Notes: a model not told the origin generated them from the sequence alone. Numbered from the stretch's first letter, positions 34,341 to 45,125 are shown. The stretch is 64,000 nucleotides of DNA from Megalonaias nervosa (GCA_016617855.1 JAECUM010003307.1:1-64000), one strand, 5' to 3'. Numbers and translations are program-made.

Positions 34341-35564
34341 CAGATAATCCTGTATCATCAGTCCAATACACTTTATGAAATTGAACTATCCTTCTAGAAG
34401 AATAGGCAGGTGCTTCTTTAAAATGTTTCGTCATCCAACCATGGTATATCTCATACAGTATTTGCAAGGAAAAGAACACTTAATTTGTTGAAAAGGTGAA
34501 GGAGATGGGGTATCATGAAATATAACTTCATTTTTAACTTGTGATCAAATTTTTTAAAGCAAGGCAGTGAACAACATTTCAGTAGTGGTACCATACATGA
34601 TTTGCAAAAACAATATTTAGTTGTACCTGAAATATTCTTGGCATCAGTCTTTAAGTGTATCCGTAGTCTAAGTGTTATTGAAGTGTTGTTTGGTAATGCT
34701 GTGCCAATGATGCAACCATTGAAATTGGAGTATGTAATATGTCAGTACTACTCAGATGCCAACTTTTTATATCCAAAACAAGAGATTGCTAGAATACAGA
34801 TAGCTATTTTGATGGTATTTATTAATTAGGCACCTCAAAAAGCAACATTTCTTTATTGATGTGACTGGAGTGAAACTTCTTATTATTGTATGCTTTATTT
34901 TGACATCATGTTGAATGATATTTTAACACCAGTCTGTTGGTGGACTGGTTGTCAAAGATACAGAACAGATTGTTTTGCCATCAGTGGGTTAGTACCAACC
35001 ATTTAAGGGCAGGGGGGCTGGATTATCTTTTGAATCCATGATACATATATATTTTTGTACCTCAAAATTTTTTATTTGTTTCAGCTATTTTAACTACTGT
35101 TGGTTTTCTTCTAAAAATCAGTAAGAATTTATTTTGGGGCCAACAAAATTATATTAAAAATTCCCAACCCCCAGATAATTAAATGGTCCTTTCTTATCCC
35201 TTGTATTGTTTCATGTTTAATGATGTTACTGATAGTGTGTGGGTTGGGGGTTGATGTGGAACTCTGATTTGTATTTTATGGCTTGGCAGTAAATTTGAAA
35301 ATTGAAGATGGAATCTTCTTATCAGCTTCTTCCAGAGGTCACAACTTCCCTGATGAATTCTTTGCATTAGTTTGTACAGTTTGGTTTCAGTGTCACTGAA
35401 TTATTTACTTTTTTTATAATGATGTACCAGTGAAACGTATTTAATGTATATGAACCTTTGGTGTTAAATCTTTAGGTGTAAAATTTAATAGATCCAATGA
35501 ACAATAATATTTAGTTTAATAGTTTATTACTTTTCTAAACTTGACTGTATATGCCATTTGACTT
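34341..35564. other. unassigned AT-rich sequence
   Basis: Nothing recognised. Confidence 0.5.
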
Positions 35565-35695
35565 GAGCAGCTTCCAGAGGGTTGGTGGTTCTTCCAAGTG
35601 TCTTTCAGGCTTCTTCCTCTAGTCAATATGTTGGGCACAGTGTATAGCCTGTCATGTGTTGAAAATGGTGTTAAAGCCACAAAACCAAACCATTT
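35565..35695 (+). mobile_element. SINE-L, 5'-truncated
   Basis: Starts within the body (GAGCAGCTTCC..GGGTTGGTGGTTCTTCC) and runs to ACAAAACCAAACC near 35690, matching the 3' half of 32522-32755. tRNA-like head absent. Confidence 0.75.
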
Positions 35696-36702
35696 TGCTG
35701 TTCTAATGCTTTTACTGGTGGTCTGGTTAACCAAGACTCAGGTAATCAGTAGGTTATCTTTTGTATTGTTATGCTCCTAATGGTTTGGCTGATAGAAGTA
35801 GAGAGCATAAACAGTTTTGGTAGAACCCTTACCTGGATCTTGTGACCTGACAGGTAGTTTATTGGTTCCATGTGGGCTGAATGATTCATGCAGATAACAG
35901 GTTGATGCAATTTTTCATCTGGTTTCTGTGAAGTCAAAACTTCTATATATAGAAAATGAAACAATTTTAGCGGCAGCCCAAGTATATGGTTTCATTGTTT
36001 GTGTCATTGATATTTTTTTTTTTAAATTCGACAGTGATATTTGAAACTCTGCACATTTGATTTTCAAGCAGTGGGAGGCCTAGGATTTTTATTCAAACCA
36101 GAATAGGTTTTTTTTCAAGGTAATTTATTTTTCAAACTTATATAATTAATTTAATTAATTGGTTGTGGGGTTTTTTTTCTTTTCAACAAATCAGAGCAAG
36201 AATATTGCTATTTGGACTATATCCCCCAACTGGGACACTGCACCTTACCCCTGGAAAGTAAATGGTCAGTCCCTGAGTGAGTACAGTAGTACTTGTGTTA
36301 GATTAATATATGATGCTGCATTTTGGCACCTTCAAAAATTACATTTTTTGACAGACTACAGTGATTGGTAACTGCCCATTATTTCACCATTCTTTTCGTA
36401 TGCATCAGCATGTACCAAGCAAAAGATATTCCAATTTCATGTTCATGCTGCTGCATAAATGAGAAGCATTGAGGTATATATTGCTTATCACTTGTCTGAA
36501 TCTATGATGATGAATCTACCATAATGTTTAATGTTGGTTGGTTTTTGACAGAACTTGCAACACATTATTTGCTATACAGTGCAGAGGCATTGGGAACCAA
36601 ATATATTTACCAAGTGTACACGAGGCTGGCTTGGGTGGGTATAGAAATCCAGTGCTCTTCCATATAAGCTACCACATTTGCCCTGTGTGTGTAGTTTAGG
36701 TG
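35696..36702. other. unassigned AT-rich sequence
   Basis: Nothing recognised. Confidence 0.5.
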
Positions 36703-36965
36703 TAAATTCAAATATTGTTGTGGGTTTAACAATTTTCAACACACAATTGACTATACATGGCGGCCAGTGTAACTGTTGGAGGAAGAACCTAGGAAAACTC
36801 TGGTAATAACCGCTGATCCACAGGAAGATACTGGTAAGCTTTCTCACCAATCCACATGGCCAAGCCCGAGGCTCGGTCATATTTGCACAGAGGTGAGATG
36901 GTAGTAATCAGTAACGGTGAGCGCTTAATAGACCACCCGGACAACTTGGGTTAATAAATTGAAAT
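36703..36965 (-). mobile_element. SINE-L copy, minus strand
   Basis: Body 36714-36954, flanked by TAAATTCAAAT at 36703-36713 and TAAATTGAAAT at 36955-36965 (one mismatch). Family body (TACATGGCGGCCAGTGTAAC, GGTAAGCTTTCTCAC) readable; head region worn. Confidence 0.82.
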
Positions 36966-36989
36966 TGTTATCCCCAATGTAGTATGATG

Positions 36990-37690
36990 TTTGTTGACAC
37001 ATATCAAACTGCAGACAGCACTGATAGACCTACAAGGCACCAGAAGGTCAGGGTCAACATATAGATCCAGCTGTGAGGTCCAATAGCGTACCTGCAGATT
37101 GGGGTCAACTTTATTTGTTCTTCTCATAATCCCAAATTCATCTGTATTATTTTCCCATAATGCAGCAGCAGATCAGGATCAACACTGTTCTACTCATCAT
37201 TTAAAATAAACAGTATTGACCCAGATTGATAGTCACATAATGCACCAGCATATCATGATCAACATTGTTTGTTCTACTCATCATTCTATAGAAATTGCAT
37301 CGACCCAGATTTATTGTCCCATAATCCACAAGATTGTGGCAAACACTATCTGATCTACTCATCATTCTAAATAAATAGCATCAACCCAGATTTTGTGTCC
37401 CAAAAAGCACAAGCAAATCATGGTTAACATCATCTGATCTACTGATAAATAAATAGCATTGACCCAGATTTATTGTCCCATAATGCACAAGCAGATCATG
37501 GTCAACACTGTTCTACTAAAAAATTGCAAATAAACGGCATCAACGTAGATTTATTGCCACATAATGTACCAGCAGACCAGAGTCAACACTGTTTTATTTG
37601 TTATTGTAAATAAATAGCATTGATCCACATTTATGATCCCATAATGAACTACATGTAGCTAATTACAGTCAACACTGTTCTGGCATGTGA
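36990..37690 (+). repeat. ~80-bp hairpin satellite related to DHP
   Basis: From about 37150, at least seven units: (A)AATAAATAGCATTGACCCAG, ATTTATTGTCCCATAATGCAC, AAGCAGATCATGGTCAACAC, TGTTCTACTCATCATT. The GACCCAG landmark falls at about 37218, 37302, 37384, 37462, 37542 and 37622 (80-84 apart). Each unit pairs TTGACCCAgAT with ATCATGGTCAA, the same stem and the same CCCATAATGCAC loop as DHP hairpins. The 36990-37150 part is a more DHP-like lead-in. An isolated unit lies at 39545-39610. Confidence 0.85.
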
Positions 37691-38315
37691 TGTATGTGTG
37701 TAGGCCCAAATATCAAACCTTCAACATTCAAAACAAACTTTATTCCAGCTTTTGGCTTAGTCAATAATCAATGTAGGAAATATTTCAAAAATTCTGTAAT
37801 CCCAAATTATCGCCATGGTTATGAAAACATCCTGAAATAATATTTGAGCATTGCAAATTCAAAAAGTCCTCAGCAAATATCTTTTCAGAGTAAATTAAAT
37901 CAGAAAGACAGACAAAGTTTGAGCTGCCATTGCAACACCCATTTGCATCATCTTGAGCAGATTACCAAATGAAGCCTCAGTTGTCACTGCAGAAATTACA
38001 ACCATTCTCAAAGCTTTGAGCTGTGTTAAACCTCTTAAAAAAAATTACATCTTTTTTTGGATTCTCTTTCTACATTGAAAGCCCAGCATAATCTGAAATC
38101 TGATAACCCATTAATTTTCCAGGAATGACAGAAACATGATCTGGTACAATCTGGGAAACATAAACTCTTCTATTGGCTGCTGATCCACATTGGCATATAA
38201 GAGTAATGAAAGAAAAGATAAAGCAGCCAAAGCTTCCCAGCAGTCACACATTTCAGATTGGAAGATTCCTTATACTCACTTTAAAAATGTTGTCAAAAAA
38301 AACTGCATATTCGTC
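37691..38315. other. unassigned sequence
   Basis: Nothing recognised. Confidence 0.5.
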
Positions 38316-38578
38316 CATGGGCGCCCGCAGCATGGGTCAAGGGGGGGGGGGTCACATGACCCCCCCAAAATCATACTGCAAATATATATATATTCGGACA
38401 AGTTTAATCATGCAAATGAAGCTGAAAATATGACACAAGATTCTGTTCAAAACGCTTAATAAATATCGACTTTAGTTTCAGACTGCTTCTTATACTAACT
38501 CTCCCGGCTGTGACTGACTGACCCCCCCCCCCCGCAAATCCTGACCCCCCCCTGCAAAAAATCCTGTGGGCGCCCATG
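38316..38578. mobile_element. hAT-like MITE, 263 bp, 8-bp target duplication
   Basis: Terminal inverted repeats CATGGGCGCCCGCAG and (minus) CATGGGCGCCCACAG. Flanks TATTCGTC at 38308-38315 and TATTCATC at 38579-38586, one mismatch over 8 bp, the duplication length of hAT-type transposition. Subterminal G11 (38341-38351) and C-rich tracts (38361-38367, 38522-38533) could pair. No transposase. Superfamily is inferred from duplication length only. Confidence 0.75.
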
Positions 38579-38699
38579 TATTCATCATACTTGGCAAAAT
38601 ATGGGGAATGGGACCTCCACAAGCAAACTTCACAATAACATACTATTGGAGATTGTCATACCTCGTATAGAACAAATGAGAGAGCTGAGATGCTATGGT

Positions 38700-39182
38700 G
38701 CCAATCACATATTAAACATGAAATGAGAATCTTTACTGGATTGTGTGGGGCCCCGAGTGGCCGAGCGGTCTAAAGCGCTGTCCGTTACGGATCACTGCCA
38801 TCTCACCGCTGTCTGCGTGGGTTCGAGTCTCGGATTCGGCCAATGTAGATATGTGAGAAAGCTTGCCAGTAGCTTCTCGTGGGTCGGTGGTTCTTTCCGG
38901 GGTTTTCCCGGGTTCTTCCTCCACCATTAATACTGGCCGCCATGTATAGCCTATCATGTGCTGAAAAATGGCGTTAAGCCCTACAACAACAACAACAACT
39001 GGATTGTGTAGCCTTGCCAGTGTTCATTGACAGTGGAGCACATTCTTGTCAAATGTGTCAGTTTGCACCCTGTGCGGCAGACATATGTTGATGTTCACAG
39101 CTTGAAGAAAGTGTATGAAGACGTACCATGCAAAATAATCTTGCACTTTTTAAGGGAATACAGTTTATATAACGGATTTTAA
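38700..39182 (+). pseudogene. LINE-C C-terminal zinc-knuckle region (pseudogene)
   Basis: After removing the SINE, the frame reads SHIKHEMRIFTGLCS before the insertion point and CQCSLTVEHILVKC (39015-39056) after it, then ...VPCKIILHFLREYSLYNGF and TAA at 39180-39182. The Cys-x-Cys...His-x4-Cys pattern is the C-terminal zinc knuckle common in LINE ORF2 proteins, where it follows the reverse transcriptase. Upstream RT is absent. One small frame slip lies between the SINE and the first Cys. Not functional. Confidence 0.7.
38735..39009 (+). mobile_element. SINE-L, youngest and best-preserved copy
   Basis: Body 38747-38997 (251 bp), flanked by ACTGGATTGTGT at 38735-38746 and 38998-39009 (perfect 12 bp). 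Head resembles tRNA-Leu/Ser: A box TGGCCGAGCGG at 38758-38768, B box GGTTCGAGTCT at 38820-38830. Body: GTGAGAAAGCTTGCCAGTAG, CTCGTGGGTCGGTGGTTC, TACTGGCCGCCATGTATAGC, GAAAAATGGCGTTAAGCC; tail (CAA)5. It keeps many CpGs that are TpG/CpA in the other copies, so it inserted recently. Transcription would be by RNA polymerase III. Confidence 0.95.
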
Positions 39183-39544
39183 TAATATTTTAAGGATTAT
39201 GCCTGTGTTACCTTTATGTTATTTTATATACATTTTACAGAATTTTAACATCTTTATGCTTTATATTTTATCGATACTTGATGACACATTTATAAATATT
39301 TGTGTAATTCAGTTTTACATTTTTTCAGACTTAATTTTATATAGCCACTTTTGTGCCAAGGTGCCATATAACACTACTCCATACATGATGATACATTTAT
39401 TTGGAAGGCTTTACCACTATAAATGTTTGTGTAATTTCAATTTTACATTTTTCAAACTTAATTTTGCTTGGCACTGCATAGCCAGTTTTGTGCCAAGGTG
39501 CCATAAAACACTATTCCATACAAGTCTACTTCCTCATCATTCAA

Positions 39545-39640
39545 GATAAACTGCATTGATCCAGATCTGTTGTCCATTAATGCAGCAGCAGATTAGGGTC
39601 AACACTATTTGGAGCATTGACCTAGATCTACCAGACACAG
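39545..39640 (+). repeat. single DHP-related hairpin unit
   Basis: AAGATAAACTGCATTGATCC, AGATCTGTTGTCCATTAATG, CAGATTAGGGTCAACAC: one unit of the 37-kb satellite, directly after the LINE-C end, followed by a partial GACCTAGATCTACC. Confidence 0.75.
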
Positions 39641-39688
39641 ACACAAACACACAGACAGACAGACACACACACACACACACACACACAA
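39633..39688. repeat. (CA)/(CAGA) microsatellite
   Basis: Mixed CAGACA units then (AC)~12. Confidence 0.93.
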
Positions 39689-39851
39689 ACAACATGTATC
39701 ATTTGAGAAATACTCTAATAGAAGGGATATCACTCTACTGTTGTGAAACTGACAATGTAAGATTGGCAATCTAACTTTTACAGAACTTTAAGATACAATT
39801 ACATTGATAATATGTAATACAGACTTGATTGCTTTATAGGAATAATGCATA

Positions 39852-40064
39852 CCAAATGTACTTGCTTACAAATCGAGTCCAACTACAAGCAACATAGACC
39901 CTGTTCTGCCATTGCATAATGCACAGACAGATCAGAGTCTGTTGTTTGTTCTACTGATTACTCCAAACAAACTGCACAGACCCAGATCTTCCAGCACGTT
40001 TTGTAATGACATCTGGGTCTGTGCAGTTTGCAGTTGGACTCATTTTAAAAGCAAGTTTAGACAG
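39852..40064 (+). mobile_element. DHP MITE, copy 11 (full length, well preserved)
   Basis: TA at 39850-39851 and 40065-40066. CAAATGTACTTGCTTACAAA left, AAAAGCAAGTTTAGACAG right. Hairpins GACCCTGtTCTGCC/GaCAGATCAGAGTC and GACCCAGATCTtCC/GACATCTGGGTC with linker GTTCTACTGATTACTCCAAAC between. Good consensus source. Confidence 0.88.
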
Positions 40065-40789
40065 TAAATGAAAGTGATCTAAACATTTTTGATTACAGAC
40101 ATTTCAGCAAGTTAAATTCCATGACCTTTGAAAATGTCAATTCGTGTGATTGTGGCATTTGGTACAAACAGTACAGTGGGATATGCAATTGTGAAATTGC
40201 TATAATTTACATCTGAGACTGTATCCAGCTTATATTAGTGGCAGAAATGCAGTTTATTCCACAATAATTGTAAGCAATTAATTGCCCTACTCCTGTTTTC
40301 CTTGCCTCAACTATGGTAGTACACCCATGCAAACTTAAGAGGGTATAATAGGTCTGTGCACCATCCAGTATGTCGTAAGAGGTCAATAATGCAGTCTTTT
40401 CAGATGAAGGGGCAACAATTCAAGTTCAACTAGTGCTTCAGCAAGGATAATAAATGAAAATTGTCTGAAAATCAAATTTATATATGCCCATCATACATTT
40501 GGCATGTTAGGTTACAGTTTTCTGTCCATCCTTCAGTTAGCATTTACTTATCTAACCTGTAGCATCATAATAGTTAGAGAAATATGTATGAAACTTTGCC
40601 AAAAAAAAGTATATAACATAATTAAATGGTTTCTCACATGTCACAAAACATGCTCTATCAAAAGGTTAAGGTCATGACAAGGAAAAAATTCTGTTTCATT
40701 ATCTTCTTGTCTCATTATCTTTTCAGTCCTTACTGTTCTCTTCATTAAATCCTTCCTTTATTTGAAAAATTCCCTTTGTTTTCAACAGG
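40065..40789. other. unassigned AT-rich sequence
   Basis: Nothing firm; 40500-40690 may be a lead-in to the following array (AAGGTTAAGGTCATGACAAGG). Confidence 0.45.
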
Positions 40790-41060
40790 GGGGAGGCTGA
40801 CTTTTCAAATCTGCAATAAAGCCATGCCCCATATCTCAAGGTCAAGGTCACAGCAAGGGACACTGTTATTCAGTGACTTATATCTTTATCCAGAGTATTG
40901 CCTTTGAGCTACTGAAAATATTTTAATGCAGCTGTATTTTTTTTCTCTTGACTTGACACTATCTTGCATATTCAGTGATACCCTTTGCATCAAGGTCAAG
41001 GTCACACTAATATATTGGCAATGGTGACAGCAAGGGAAACATAAATAGGTGATCTTTTAT
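40790..41060 (+). repeat. degenerate ~150-bp tandem array (family C), second locus
   Basis: CTCAAGGTCAAGGTCACAGC, GTGACTTATATCTTTATCCA, TTTGAGCTACTGAAAATATT and CATCAAGGTCAAGGTCACAC blocks match the array at 13.9-15.6 kb. Confidence 0.75.
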
Positions 41061-41119
41061 CTAAGTGCAGTGGCAACTTCTGACTAGTTAAACATGCCAT
41101 TGGTCAATATGGAATACAT

Positions 41120-41940
41120 TGCATTGATGACCCATAGCTTGCAAAAATGCACCGGGAAATAAGATGCCTCCTATAGAGGTTGCACAAAACAACTGGTTGT
41201 ATCTTGTGGTAAATGACATATAAATAACTTTGGATATTAGCCTTGCTAGATTTCAGTTATTTGTCCCATATATTTGAATTAGAATTTATTTTTAAGAGCA
41301 TTGTATTTGTTAAAGAGCATGAGGTGGAATGTCGCAGCTGTTGACTCCAAACACTACAGGCAAGTGAGATATGCACATGTAAGAAATTTATCATTATACC
41401 CTGTGTGATTTATAACTATGTATTGATTCACTAATACCAATGGAGAAGATTAGTTGTTTGATGATTTCCTTGATTTCTCTGCACTGTCACTTCTTTTGGT
41501 TGACTGATGAAGGGAGATGCAGACCAGACTGAGTTGCTGTCTGTAGGCTATAATTCATATTGGTATGTTTGTAGTGTAATAGCTGATACCAGTGTTGGAT
41601 GAAGAAAATACGTATGCATGTAGAGGTTTGGTTGGTTGAACTATTACTTATTTCTGATGACTGGGTGTTTTTAAAGTCTGAGATTGTGTAACAAGTTTAA
41701 GCATGAAACTAGTGCCATCTTTACTCATATAAAAGTTAAGTTCAGCTGCAAACATGCACCCTGATCTGATACTGTATAATGCACTTGCAGATCAAAGTCT
41801 ATGTTGATTGATCTACAGATTACTTCTAACATACTGCAGGACCCAGGTATGCTGGTGTGTTATGTGATGGCAGGTCTGGGTCTGTGCAGTTTGAAGCTGG
41901 ATTTTAGTTGTAAATGAGTACATGTATATAGGGTACGTAC
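41120..41940 (+). repeat. duplicated block, copy B (paralogue of 33520-34345)
   Basis: See copy A for shared blocks. Copy B lacks the DHP at 33920-34087 and keeps a complete version of the shared terminal DHP. Distance between copies is 7.6 kb, same orientation. Both blocks begin with a GATGACCCAT motif (33525, 41126). Confidence 0.85.
41714..41934 (+). mobile_element. DHP MITE, copy 12 (in duplicated block B)
   Basis: Full-length partner of the truncated copy at 34216-34340. Hairpin 1 ACCCTGATCTGaTac/GCAGATCAAAGTC; linker GATCTACAGATTACTTCTAAC; hairpin 2 GACCCAGGTATGCtG/GGCAGGTCTGGGTC; right end AAATGAGTACATGTATATAG. Confidence 0.82.
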
Positions 41941-42422
41941 AATTTTCATCTGATTTCAGTTAGCTTTACATGCAATTTTCATTAGCTTTCTGTAAGCTTT
42001 CTAGCAGGAAAGGTATTTTTATGTCCCTGCTGTGATAGCAGGATGAGACATTGTTTTGCTGCTGTCTGTCTTTGTCCAGGCTGTCATGTTTTTTTAACCT
42101 ATACACATATTTTGATGAGATTTTATTCAGGTCTATGGCTTATACAACAGTCACCTCTAGTAGGTCAAAAGGTCATGAGACAAGTGTTCCCTGTTCCATT
42201 TATAGTACTCTCTTTCTTTTTCCAGTGTAAAAATTTTGTATACCTGACTTGCCAAACAAAAATGACATTTTGTTGTCTGGACTAGTTGGGCTGTGGAATT
42301 GGTGTACCCTGGGGATGTGTCTTATGATGATGTTCCAGCTGAGATCTTGGACTTCTTACAAAGTACAGTTTTTGTAGGAAACTTTTGACTTGGTGTTTTA
42401 ATCCATTTTGTCCCTATTGTTA
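41941..42422. other. unassigned AT-rich sequence
   Basis: Nothing recognised. Confidence 0.5.
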
Positions 42423-42610
42423 TTTTGTGCAGTGGCTCAGTTCAGCTTGCTGGACTAGTGACTGAAATGGTGTGAGTTCAGATCCTGTCATGAGATCACA
42501 CTGGGTCACCTACCATGGTGTGTCCTTGGCCAGGGAAATTTCCAATTGCTGTAGCACTAAATAATTTTGTTGATTGCTGTGCTGTAAAACACCAAATCAA
42601 ACCAAACAGC
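42423..42610 (+). mobile_element. tRNA-derived SINE, diverged
   Basis: Head CAGCTTGCTGGACTAGTGAC with B-box-like GTGAGTTCAGATCC (about 42470-42483), core GTGTCCTTGGCCAGGGAAAT (about 42519-42538), and tail ACACCAAATCAAACCAAAC. Core resembles that of the SINE-V copies. Confidence 0.65.
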
Positions 42611-43430
42611 ATATATGTTGTACATGCCTTTTTGGAGAGCTTTTGCAACATCAGTACTTTTCTCTTCCATCTCCATTTTTTCTGTTTGATGGGTTTCTCT
42701 TTTTGTTGATCTCAGAATGGATTTGCTTTTACCATATTTGCTAACTTTGCTCAGCACTGTAGATAAACTGCACAATGACAGTTGTTTATCATGGTCATCC
42801 ATTAGGTTAAATATGAACAGCCACTATTTAATGGTGAATATTTTCCATTAGATAACCTGCACAAAAAGGAAGGACAAAAGTTATGTCTGTAAAATCTCAC
42901 ATAATAGCTTCTTAAAGTTTTCTTTTACTTGCACGCAGTTCATTAGAGTATTTTTACTGGCATTCACACCATGCAGCAGTCATACACACTGAGAGAATAT
43001 GGAAAAATTCTCAGCAGTTGGGCCAATTACAACATTATTTGATCAGTTTAAAATGGTGGCAAACATTTAAATAGCACCTGCAGTAGTTCTAATCTGTCTA
43101 ATCTTTGAACAAAAAGAAATATGTCTTTTCAAGTGGCAAAAATATCAACAAATGTGATATGAATAATGTTTAAGTTCAGAAAACCAGTTAATCTCCCTTT
43201 TAACTACTTGCAGCAGGGTTATATTGATTTGGTTCTGTCCATATGTCCCAAGAAGCACAAAAGCAATGAAGACAAATGTAGCTAGCACATCAGTATATAT
43301 CTGTAGAAGGCCTGAATAGATTTTCAAACCATTACATCAGTTCTCTTTTTTACATATTCATTAATTTGTTGGATTTAAACTTTTTGGCAAAATCTTGTTA
43401 ATCACACAAAGTTTCTATTTTAAATAAACT
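42611..43430. other. unassigned AT-rich sequence
   Basis: Nothing recognised. Confidence 0.5.
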
Positions 43431-43439
43431 TTCAGATAA

Positions 43440-44280
43440 GAAACTGATAAAGTCAGGTATTCCACAAGGATGAGTTCTTGGACCATTACACTTTCTGCTG
43501 TACATCAATGATTTACAATATCACATTCAGCTATCCACCACCACCATGTTCGCAGGTGACATGACATTATATAACACTGGATCAACAGGCCATGAGATTA
43601 GCACTAAATGAAATGAGATTTGGTAAAAATAAATAACTGGTGTGAGCACAGTGGTATGCAGATAAATGCAGCCAAATCAAAAACCATGATCATAGGTAGT
43701 CAAGCAAGAGTAATAGCTGAGAAAGATGACATCAGAGTAATGATAAAAGGAATAGATATACAACAGTCTGAAAATGGAAAACTACTTGGCATTATGATCA
43801 ACAATATCTTGTGCTGGAAAATGCAAGTTGATAGAGACATTTAAAAAGTTAACTCACTGCTTTATCTCTTCAAAAGAATAAAATCTTATCTCCCTCATGA
43901 ACAGAAATAGATATTCTACAATGCATATATTGTGCCACACCTAAAATACAGTTCTATCTGAGGTAATAGTGGTACAAAAAAATGGGAAAGATTACTGAGT
44001 TATTTTTTATGCTGATCAACAAATCTTTTTAAAACCCTAACATGGCTTCCATTTCAGCAGAGAACTCAAGGGTAAATTGCTAGTACATGTATAAATCCTC
44101 ACATGGTTTGGCTCCTGATAATCTTAAATGTAACTTTAAATTTATTATAAATATATATGAACTAAGATTCATCTCAGACAACAAGTCATATTTACCTAAA
44201 CCAAATTCAGAATTTTATAAGAAAAGTTTTGCTTCTCCTGGATCCCAACTGTGGAACACCTTATATAAAGTCGGGTAATT
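43440..44280 (+). pseudogene. LINE-B reverse transcriptase C-terminal half (pseudogene)
   Basis: Motifs in order: KSGIPQG (stop in place of the next residue at about 43470), LGPLHFLLYINDLQ, TTTMFAGD (about 43541-43564, where the catalytic FADD has become FAGD), then in another frame NNWCEHSGMQINAAKSKTMI and GKLLGIMI (about 43626-43800), RIKSYLPHEQK (about 43876), and HGLAPDNLK (44102), SYLPKPNSEFYKKSF, GSQLWNT (to about 44265). Several frameshifts and stops. The Asp-to-Gly change at the metal-binding box would by itself abolish polymerase activity. Confidence 0.85.
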
Positions 44281-44629
44281 CATGCCAAGCTTTCAGAGAG
44301 CTTCTTAATCACCGTCTTCAGAAACAATCATTTGTATGATTTTGTTTACTTTAGTATAACTACTTTTTTCAACATTGTTATCATGTACTCACCTACAATG
44401 ATTTACATGTTCATTACTACTGTTTGTATGAACCCTCTGTGTACTCATCCTTAAAGCCTTGTGCATATTTTATTATAGCAGTAGAACAATTATCTAGTTT
44501 TTAATCGCATTTGTTGTCTAAAGACATCTCATCTTGTAAAATTGTGCATTTTATATGTACAAATGTCATTTTAGAAGGCCACATAGAGGATTGGTCAGGT
44601 GACCAAATGAGCTTCTTCTTTAAATCAAA

Positions 44630-44651
44630 TTATTGTTATTATTATTATTAA

Positions 44652-44706
<55 letters not shown>
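44630..44706. repeat. (TTA)n microsatellite, LINE-B tail
   Basis: About 24 ATT units at the 3' end of LINE-B; expansion of the tail. Confidence 0.95.
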
Positions 44707-44707
<1 letters not shown>

Positions 44708-44819
44708 GTTGAAAAGGATATTAACATATTTATTCAGTGATAAGTTCATCCTTAATGATAAGCCTGCCTCTATCCTTTTTCCCAGATTTTGCAAATAATT
44801 AGGATATATTTGTCTAGCA

Positions 44820-44966
44820 TGGCAGCAGATCAGGGTCTATGTTGTTTGTTCTACTGATTAGTTATAACAAACTGCACAGACCCAGATCTGCCAGTGCATT
44901 ATATGACAGCAGATGTTGGTCTATACAGTTTGCTCTTTGATCTGACTTATAAGTGAATATATATGG
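44820..44966 (+). mobile_element. DHP MITE, copy 13 (5'-truncated)
   Basis: Starts at the second arm of hairpin 1 (GGCAGcAGATCAGGGTC), then linker GTTCTACTGATTAGTTATAAC, hairpin 2 GACCCAGATCTGCC/GaCAGCAGATGTTGGTC, right end CTTATAAGTGAATATATATGG and TA at 44967-44968. Confidence 0.8.
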
Positions 44967-44968
44967 TA

Positions 44969-45123
44969 CTTATGGTATTGTACGATATGTTGCATTTACA
45001 TGTAATTGCTGTAATGTATGACTATTTTCAGTTCTTTTGTATCCATTTTGTGTGGCATTATTGTACAAGGTTGTGTAACCTACATTTTGCAAGTTGTATT
45101 GACTGTTCAAGGCCTTTTATACA
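44969..45123. other. unassigned sequence
   Basis: Nothing recognised. Confidence 0.4.
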
Positions 45124-45125
45124 TA

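Larger units (their letters stand above)
33520..34345 (+). repeat. duplicated block, copy A (paralogue of 41120-41940)
   Basis: Collinear with 41120-41940, roughly 75-85% alike by eye: shared GAGGTTGCACA-like start, AATGTC(A/G)(G/C)AGCTGT, ACATGTAAGAAATTTATCATT, TAATACCAATGGAGAAGATT and AGTTGTTTGATGATTTC blocks, ending inside a shared DHP copy. Copy A carries one extra DHP (33920-34087) that copy B lacks. No protein-coding signal in either. Confidence 0.85.
38590..39530 (+). mobile_element. LINE-C 3' end, split by SINE-L
   Basis: 5'-truncated non-LTR element: the end of its coding region, then a 3' untranslated region with an internal ~125-bp duplication (39291-39390 against 39418-39524, both ending GCCAAGGTGCCATAAAACAC-like). 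SINE-L inserted at 38747-38997. A shorter copy of the same end lies at 13665-13855. Confidence 0.75.
43434..44707 (+). mobile_element. LINE-B: 5'-truncated non-LTR retrotransposon with (TTA)n tail
   Basis: Reverse transcriptase remnant (43440-44280), an untranslated 3' part and a trinucleotide tail at 44630-44706. Truncation inside the RT and a simple-repeat tail fit LINE insertion. Protein style (INDL...FADDT-type, then HGLAPD and LPKPNS..KKSF) is that of CR1/Jockey-like elements and differs from LINE-A. Confidence 0.85.

Noticed and set aside
36990..37690. Possible CRISPR-like array (regularly spaced repeats)
   Set aside because: Units are contiguous ~80-bp tandem copies with no unique spacers, in a eukaryotic repeat-rich setting.
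38758..38830. Possible functional tRNA-Leu gene
   Set aside because: A and B boxes are present, but no cloverleaf with a proper anticodon arm or acceptor stem can be drawn, and the sequence continues into a SINE body with tail and target duplication.
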